A stretch of DNA of 10,820 bases, from NCBI GenBank assembly GCA_031177445.1, contig JAPSGP010000070.1, positions 1 through 10,820 of the forward strand, in the 5' to 3' direction. The notes beneath the pieces are model-generated. The model did no database searches, was not told the origin of the DNA, and saw nothing but the letters and a program-made list of their open reading frames with translations. Source of the DNA: Acidimicrobiia bacterium (GTDB lineage: Bacteria > Actinomycetota > Acidimicrobiia > IMCC26256 > JACDBD01). Below, piece after piece: positions 7,036 to 10,820 of the stretch. Position 1 is the stretch's first letter; each line of letters opens with the position of its first letter. The position numbers were made by a program, and so were the translations under genes.

Positions 7036-8201
7036 GTGGCCTTCACTCCGAGCCGATCGAGCAGGCGGGACAGCACGCGATCGGACGAGAAATGATCCTC
7101 GGCCGTGGCCCGCGCTGCTCGGGCATGCCGCGTGTAGTCGCCCAGGATCGCCTCGACCCCGGCCGCGGCCTCTTCGAGGGTGGTGAAGGTGAGGAGCCCG
7201 GCACCGGTGGGTACCAAGCCCTCCAGCCCGGTGTCCTGCGCCAGGACCGGCCGGCCGCTGGCGAGGTAGCAGATGCTGCGATCGCTGAACCATCCGCTGC
7301 GCGTCTCGACGTACATGTTCTTCGCGATCATGAGCTCGGCGGCCGACCCCCGGATGTACTCGCGGTACCGTCCGGGGTCGGCGGCGACCACACGTGGGTC
7401 GACGAGAACCCAGTCGTTCTCCGTCAGTGCCGCGAGGTCACCCGACTCCGCTTCGTGGATGTCGAGCGCGACCTCGAACGTCGCCGAGGAACGAGCGGGC
7501 AGCCCGAAGAAGCGACGGAACTCGTGGACGCGAAGCCCGTACGTGACTCCCTCGTACTCGATCGGCGCGAACGGCCCACGCCAACTCCCCACACTCGTGA
7601 TACGACGGTCCCGCACGGTCGCGCGAGCGACCGGCCACTCCTCGAGCACCACCGGTTGCTTCGTCGTGATCCAGTCGATGCCCCCGGTCGGGATCGCGCA
7701 GTCCGGTTGTCCGATGTTCTCGCCGATCGTCACGTAGTCGTCGTGACCGACGAAGAGGTCGTGCAAGCCGAGGGCGCGCCACATCTGGCCGAAGCCCGGG
7801 TCGATGTCGAGCAGGACGCGGCGCGGTGTCGCCGCCAGGAGCTCGTCGTCGTCCAGGAAGCCCATGACGTTCAGCAGGAACGAGGAGTGCCGGAGCCGCT
7901 CGATCGTGGCGGCACGGTCGACGCCGACGACCTCGCGCCCATCGTCGAACAGCAGCACCCAGGAGTCCTCCAACCCGAATCGCTCCATCACGCTCGTGAG
8001 GTAGCGCAGGTTCGCGGAGTGCTGCAGCGCGGTTGGGCGACCAGACTCGTCGAGGCACATCTCGGGCTCGAGCCGGTCGATGAACAGCACGTCCCAGCCG
8101 AGTCGACGGAATCCGAGGAGGTACTGGAGGAACACCCACGTGTGGCCACCGTGATGGGGGCGCTGGGCGAGCGAACCGGCGATCGCGATCGTGCCGGTCA
8201 T
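7032..8201 (-). CDS. Glycosyltransferase-like protein, paralogue B
   Basis: Predicted 389-residue cytosolic protein, the longest of three paralogues and likely GT-B-fold. Its N-terminus (MTGTIAIAGSLAQRPHHGG, 1-19) leads into TWVFLQYLLGFRRLGWDVLF (21-40), a strand-loop-helix typical of the first Rossmann domain. LLDIDPGFGQMW (130-141), PVVLEEWPVA (183-192), YGLRVHEFRRFFGLP (221-235) and SGWFSDRSICYLASGRPVLA (302-321) followed by QDTGL (322-326) are shared with paralogues A and C. ATG at 8201 is supported because all three paralogues begin just before the same strand. Only a weak GGGCGG lies upstream (11 bases). It shares a divergent start region with paralogue C and is translationally coupled to paralogue A. 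By eye about half the residues match paralogue A in the C-terminal third. Donor and acceptor are unknown. Confidence 0.82.
   Translation of the reverse strand: MTGTIAIAGSLAQRPHHGGHTWVFLQYLLGFRRLGWDVLFIDRLEPEMCLDESGRPTALQHSANLRYLTSVMERFGLEDSWVLLFDDGREVVGVDRAATIERLRHSSFLLNVMGFLDDDELLAATPRRVLLDIDPGFGQMWRALGLHDLFVGHDDYVTIGENIGQPDCAIPTGGIDWITTKQPVVLEEWPVARATVRDRRITSVGSWRGPFAPIEYEGVTYGLRVHEFRRFFGLPARSSATFEVALDIHEAESGDLAALTENDWVLVDPRVVAADPGRYREYIRGSAAELMIAKNMYVETRSGWFSDRSICYLASGRPVLAQDTGLEGLVPTGAGLLTFTTLEEAAAGVEAILGDYTRHARAARATAEDHFSSDRVLSRLLDRLGVKAT
7040..7049 (-). promoter_or_regulatory. Ribosome binding site for paralogue A
   Basis: Read on the minus strand, GGAGTGAAGG ends 4 bases before GTG at 7035. 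It lies inside the end of the upstream gene and, together with the GTGA overlap, supports re-initiation or coupled translation. Confidence 0.55.
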
Positions 8202-8275
8202 GATCGATGTCGCCGCCCATTCCTACCCCGGCGCGCTCTCGCGTGGACCATCGAGCGAGCCTACCGACGCGCACG
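8202..8275. promoter_or_regulatory. Divergent intergenic region between paralogues B and C
   Basis: These 74 bases separate the ATG of paralogue B (-) from the ATG of paralogue C (+) and are the largest gap in the window, so they are the best place for promoters of both units. I see no convincing -35/-10 pair; a TAGGCT on the minus strand (8258-8263) has no matching -35. The + frame of paralogue C is open to an ATG at 8207, but those residues do not align with the paralogues. Confidence 0.4.
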
Positions 8276-9406
8276 ATGACCGCGGCTTCCGTCATCGTCA
8301 GCGGCATGATCGCGGCGACGCCGCATCAAGGCGGCGCGACGTGGGCCGTGCTGCAGTTCCTCCTCGGGCTCCGTCGGCTGGGGTGCGACGTGCGGTTCGT
8401 CGAGCCGATCGACCACCCGCGCCCCGCCGACTCGGCCGGCGCGCGGTACATCTCGGACGTCATGCATCGATTCGGGCTCGGCGGACGGTGGGCGATCGTC
8501 GGGCCCGATCAGAACGAGATCCTCGGGATGACGCGTCCGCAGCTGCGCGCGGCAGCGCGACACGCCGACGTCCTCCTGAACGTGTCCGGAATGTTGTCGG
8601 AACCCGACGTGCTCGATCACGTCGACATCCGGGTGTACGTCGACCTCGATCCCGCGTTCGTCCAGCTCTGGCACTCGGTCGCCGGTGTCGACATGCGCTT
8701 CGACGCGCACACGCATTTCGTCTCCATCGCCGACGCCATCGGCGAATCGGGCTGCCCGGTCCCGTCGTGTGGCCGCGCGTGGATCCCGACCCTTCCCCCG
8801 GTCGTGCTCGATGAATGGCCGGTGGCCGAGCACCGGCACGGTGACGCGCTGACGACGGTCGCCCACTGGCGGGGCTACGGGTCGATCGAGCATCAAGGAG
8901 TTCGCTACGGGCAGAAGGCGCACTCGCTGCGGCCGCTCTTCGACCTCCCGAGACGGACTGACGCCCAATTCCGCCTGGCGCTCGCCATCCACGACGGCGA
9001 CATGAAGGACATCGCCGCGCTCCGGGAACATGGTTGGGAGCTGGTCGACCCCGACACCGTCGCGTCAAGCCCGGACGAGTACCGGCGCTTCGTGCAGTCT
9101 TCGTGGGCAGAGTTCGGCATCGCCAAGAGCGGGTATGTCGTCTCACGGGTGGGCTGGTTCAGCGATCGCAGCGCCTGCTATCTCGCCTCCGGCCGTCCGG
9201 TGCTCGCCCAGGACACCGGCTTCGGCCGCCGCCTCCCGACGGGCGCGGGCCTGTTCGCGTTCACCGACGGCGACGACGTCCTTGCCGCCGTCGACGCGAT
9301 GCGCCGCGACTACGCCCACCATCGTGCGGCGGCGCGGGACATCGCACGCGAGTACCTCGACTCCGACCGCGTCTTGTCGGAGTTGCTCGAACGGGTCGCG
9401 ACGTGA
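8276..9406 (+). CDS. Glycosyltransferase-like protein, paralogue C
   Basis: Predicted 376-residue cytosolic protein of the same family as the two minus-strand genes. The start strand MTAASVIVSGMIAATPHQGG (1-20) aligns with the paralogues and fixes ATG 8276 over the in-frame ATG at 8207. The shared motifs are VYVDLDPAFVQLW (120-132), PVVLDEWPVA (175-184), YGQKAHSLRPLFDLP (211-225) and VGWFSDRSACYLASGRP (292-308) with AQDTGF (311-316). Differences from A and B include DLDPAF for DIDPGF, PVPSCG (161-166) where they have IPTGG, and the loss of the aromatic residues of HEFRKF. This suggests a different donor or acceptor. It is the first gene of a tightly coupled three-gene unit with a kinase-fold protein and a deacetylase. 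Its own ribosome site is weak. Confidence 0.82.
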   Translation: MTAASVIVSGMIAATPHQGGATWAVLQFLLGLRRLGCDVRFVEPIDHPRPADSAGARYISDVMHRFGLGGRWAIVGPDQNEILGMTRPQLRAAARHADVLLNVSGMLSEPDVLDHVDIRVYVDLDPAFVQLWHSVAGVDMRFDAHTHFVSIADAIGESGCPVPSCGRAWIPTLPPVVLDEWPVAEHRHGDALTTVAHWRGYGSIEHQGVRYGQKAHSLRPLFDLPRRTDAQFRLALAIHDGDMKDIAALREHGWELVDPDTVASSPDEYRRFVQSSWAEFGIAKSGYVVSRVGWFSDRSACYLASGRPVLAQDTGFGRRLPTGAGLFAFTDGDDVLAAVDAMRRDYAHHRAAARDIAREYLDSDRVLSELLERVAT

Positions 9407-10401
9407 CCAGCATCGCCGCACCCGACGACGAGGCGCTCCTCGCGATCCTTGCTCCCACCTTCGAGCACCGGAGCGTCGCGTCGCTCGTCCGCCGACCGTA
9501 CCGGTACGCCACTAGCTTCCCGCTCGAGGAGCTCGAGCTGACCTTCGACGACGGCGGCGAGGTGGCGCTGATCTTCAAGGACCTGGCGTGGGATCGGCTG
9601 CACGACGATGCCCGCGGGAGCAAGCCGCGCTTCCTGTACGAGCCGCGCCGAGACATCGACACCTACCGGCGGATCCTGACGCCGGCCGCCATCGGGCCCC
9701 GCTGCTACGCCGCCGTCTCACAGACGGATCCACCGCGGCGCTGGCTCTTCCTCGAGAAGGTCCCCGGGGTCGAGCTGTGGCAGGTGGGCGAGCTCGACGT
9801 CTGGGGCGCGGTGGCCGCCTGGCTCGGAAGGTTCCACGCTCGCTTCGCCGGCCAGATGGCACAGTTACGAGCCGCCAACCCGTTCCTGCTCGAGTGCGAC
9901 TCGGAGTGGTTCGCGCTGTGGTGCGATCGGGCTCGCGACCGGCTGACGGAATCTCCCGACCACCGCGCGCCGATGCTGCTCGCAGCGCTCGCACGCTACG
10001 ACGCGGTGGTCGACTCGCTGACCGAACTTCCGGTGACGCTCGTGCACGGCGAGTTCTATCCGTCGAACATCCTGGTCGACCTGAGCCTGACCGAGCCTCG
10101 CGTGTGCCCGATCGACTGGGAGATGGCCGCGACCGGACCTGGTCTGCTCGACCTGGCCGCGCTGTCGGCCGGCTGGGACGGCGCCACGCGTGAGCTCCTC
10201 GTCGAGTCGTACCGCGCCGGCCTGGCCGAAGACGGGGGCCGGGTTGCACCACTCGATCAGATGCTCGTCGACCTCGACCGGTGCCAGCTCCATCTTGCAC
10301 TGCAATGGCTCGGCTGGGCGCGCGGGTGGTCTGCACCTGCCGAGCACGCGCGCGACTGGATCGGCGAGGCACTCGTGCTCGCGGACAGGCTGGAGTTGTG
10401 A
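9403..10401 (+). CDS. Aminoglycoside phosphotransferase-fold (APH) kinase
   Basis: Predicted 332-residue cytosolic kinase-fold protein of the APH family, which phosphorylates small molecules such as sugars, choline or antibiotics. A candidate ATP-binding Lys59 lies in VALIFKDL (54-61), followed by Glu80 in FLYEPR. The hinge-like LFLEKVPG is at 115-122. The catalytic loop reads HGEFYPSN (215-222), where most members have HGDxxxxN, so the usual catalytic Asp is Glu. The metal-binding IDWE (237-240) is intact, as is the following GPGLLDLAAL (245-254). Some family members naturally carry Glu here, so loss of activity cannot be assumed. GTG at 9403 overlaps the stop of paralogue C by 4 bases (GTGA), and its own stop overlaps the next gene the same way. 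In this setting a sugar or glycan intermediate is a more likely substrate than an antibiotic. Confidence 0.82.
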   Translation: MTSIAAPDDEALLAILAPTFEHRSVASLVRRPYRYATSFPLEELELTFDDGGEVALIFKDLAWDRLHDDARGSKPRFLYEPRRDIDTYRRILTPAAIGPRCYAAVSQTDPPRRWLFLEKVPGVELWQVGELDVWGAVAAWLGRFHARFAGQMAQLRAANPFLLECDSEWFALWCDRARDRLTESPDHRAPMLLAALARYDAVVDSLTELPVTLVHGEFYPSNILVDLSLTEPRVCPIDWEMAATGPGLLDLAALSAGWDGATRELLVESYRAGLAEDGGRVAPLDQMLVDLDRCQLHLALQWLGWARGWSAPAEHARDWIGEALVLADRLEL

Positions 10402-10820
10402 CGCCGGAACGGGTGCTGATCGTCAACGCCGACGACTTCGGGCTGGCCGAGGGTGTGAACCGAGGCGTGATCCGCGCGCACGAATCCGGGATCGTCACCT
10501 CGGCGACGCTGATGGTGCGGGCACAGGCAGCGGCGGAGGCGGCCGGGTATGCGAGACGGCGACACGAGCTCAGTGTCGGGCTGCACCTCGATCTCGGTGA
10601 GTGGGAGTACCGCGAGGGCTCGTGGCACGAGCGCTACACCGTCGTGTCGACCGAGGATGGCGCGGCCGTCGGCGCCGAGATCGAGCGCCAGCTACGAACC
10701 TTCCATCAGCTCGTCGGGCGGGCACCGACGCACCTCGATTCGCACCAACATGTGCACCGAACGCCACCCGTACGGCGCCTCCTGAGGAATGCCGGTCAAC
10801 GGCTCGGGGTGCCGGTGCGG
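10398..10820 (+). CDS. ChbG/YdjC-type carbohydrate deacetylase, 3' end cut off
   Basis: The first 141 residues of a ChbG/HpnK (YdjC-like) deacetylase, which removes N-acetyl groups from oligosaccharides or sugar-containing lipids in a metal-dependent reaction. RVLIVNADDFGL (5-16) carries the metal-binding Asp pair, VNRGVIRAHESGIVTSATLM (20-39) is the characteristic following helix, VGLHLDL (60-66) holds the first His, and THLDSHQHVH (111-120) the later metal and catalytic His cluster. All expected residues in this portion are present. GTG at 10398 overlaps the kinase stop (GTGA); AGG at 10387-10389 lies 8 bases upstream. Family members are about 250-300 residues, so roughly half is missing beyond the edge; there is no stop codon in the window. 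Likely substrate is an N-acetylated sugar of the local glycan (inference). Confidence 0.9.
   Translation, partial: MTPERVLIVNADDFGLAEGVNRGVIRAHESGIVTSATLMVRAQAAAEAAGYARRRHELSVGLHLDLGEWEYREGSWHERYTVVSTEDGAAVGAEIERQLRTFHQLVGRAPTHLDSHQHVHRTPPVRRLLRNAGQRLGVPVR

Noticed and set aside
5908..8279. Two 395-codon + strand frames antisense to paralogues A and B
   Set aside because: No motifs, while the minus-strand proteins share conserved motifs with paralogue C.
9403..10401. Antibiotic-resistance phosphotransferase
   Set aside because: Only the fold matches; the coupling with a glycosyltransferase and a deacetylase points to glycan metabolism, and the catalytic loop is not that of known resistance enzymes.

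Overview
The window is high-GC DNA (roughly two thirds G+C by eye), with densely packed genes, frequent GTG starts and 4-base GTGA stop/start overlaps. This suggests an actinobacterium; an Acidimicrobiia- or Thermoleophilia-like lineage is possible, but I cannot assign it from sequence alone. Every gene I recognise fits the building or decoration of a surface or secreted glycan. There are glycosyltransferases, methyltransferase-like domains, a sulfotransferase, a small-molecule kinase fold, a ChbG/YdjC-type deacetylase and one membrane-anchored BNR-repeat protein. I see no tRNA, rRNA, CRISPR array, insertion sequence or phage gene.

Layout: (1) 17-937 (+) is a family 2 glycosyltransferase. (2) 964-2202 (-) is a BNR_4-type beta-propeller protein with an N-terminal membrane segment. 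It converges on gene 1 and diverges from gene 3, with only 11 bases between the two start codons. (3) 2214-5895 (+) is a three-gene unit: a small SAM methyltransferase, a Sulfotransfer_4-type sulfotransferase, and an 820-residue protein that joins a TylF-like domain, a family 2 glycosyltransferase and a CmcI-like domain. (4) 5920-8201 (-) holds two tandem paralogous glycosyltransferase-like proteins overlapping by 4 bases. (5) 8276 to the end (+) starts with a third paralogue of that pair, transcribed divergently from a 74-base gap. It is followed by an aminoglycoside-phosphotransferase-fold kinase and a ChbG/YdjC deacetylase cut off by the window edge, each joined to the previous gene by a 4-base overlap.

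A plausible joint role is assembly and chemical decoration (methylation, sulfation, phosphorylation, deacetylation) of an exported glycan or glycolipid, with the BNR protein acting on or binding glycan outside the membrane. This is inferred from gene content; the glycan, the donors and the acceptors cannot be read from the sequence. The most unusual items are the three-domain protein, whose two outer methyltransferase-like domains have both lost residues normally used for metal binding or catalysis, and the trio of glycosyltransferase-like paralogues around a shared divergent start region.
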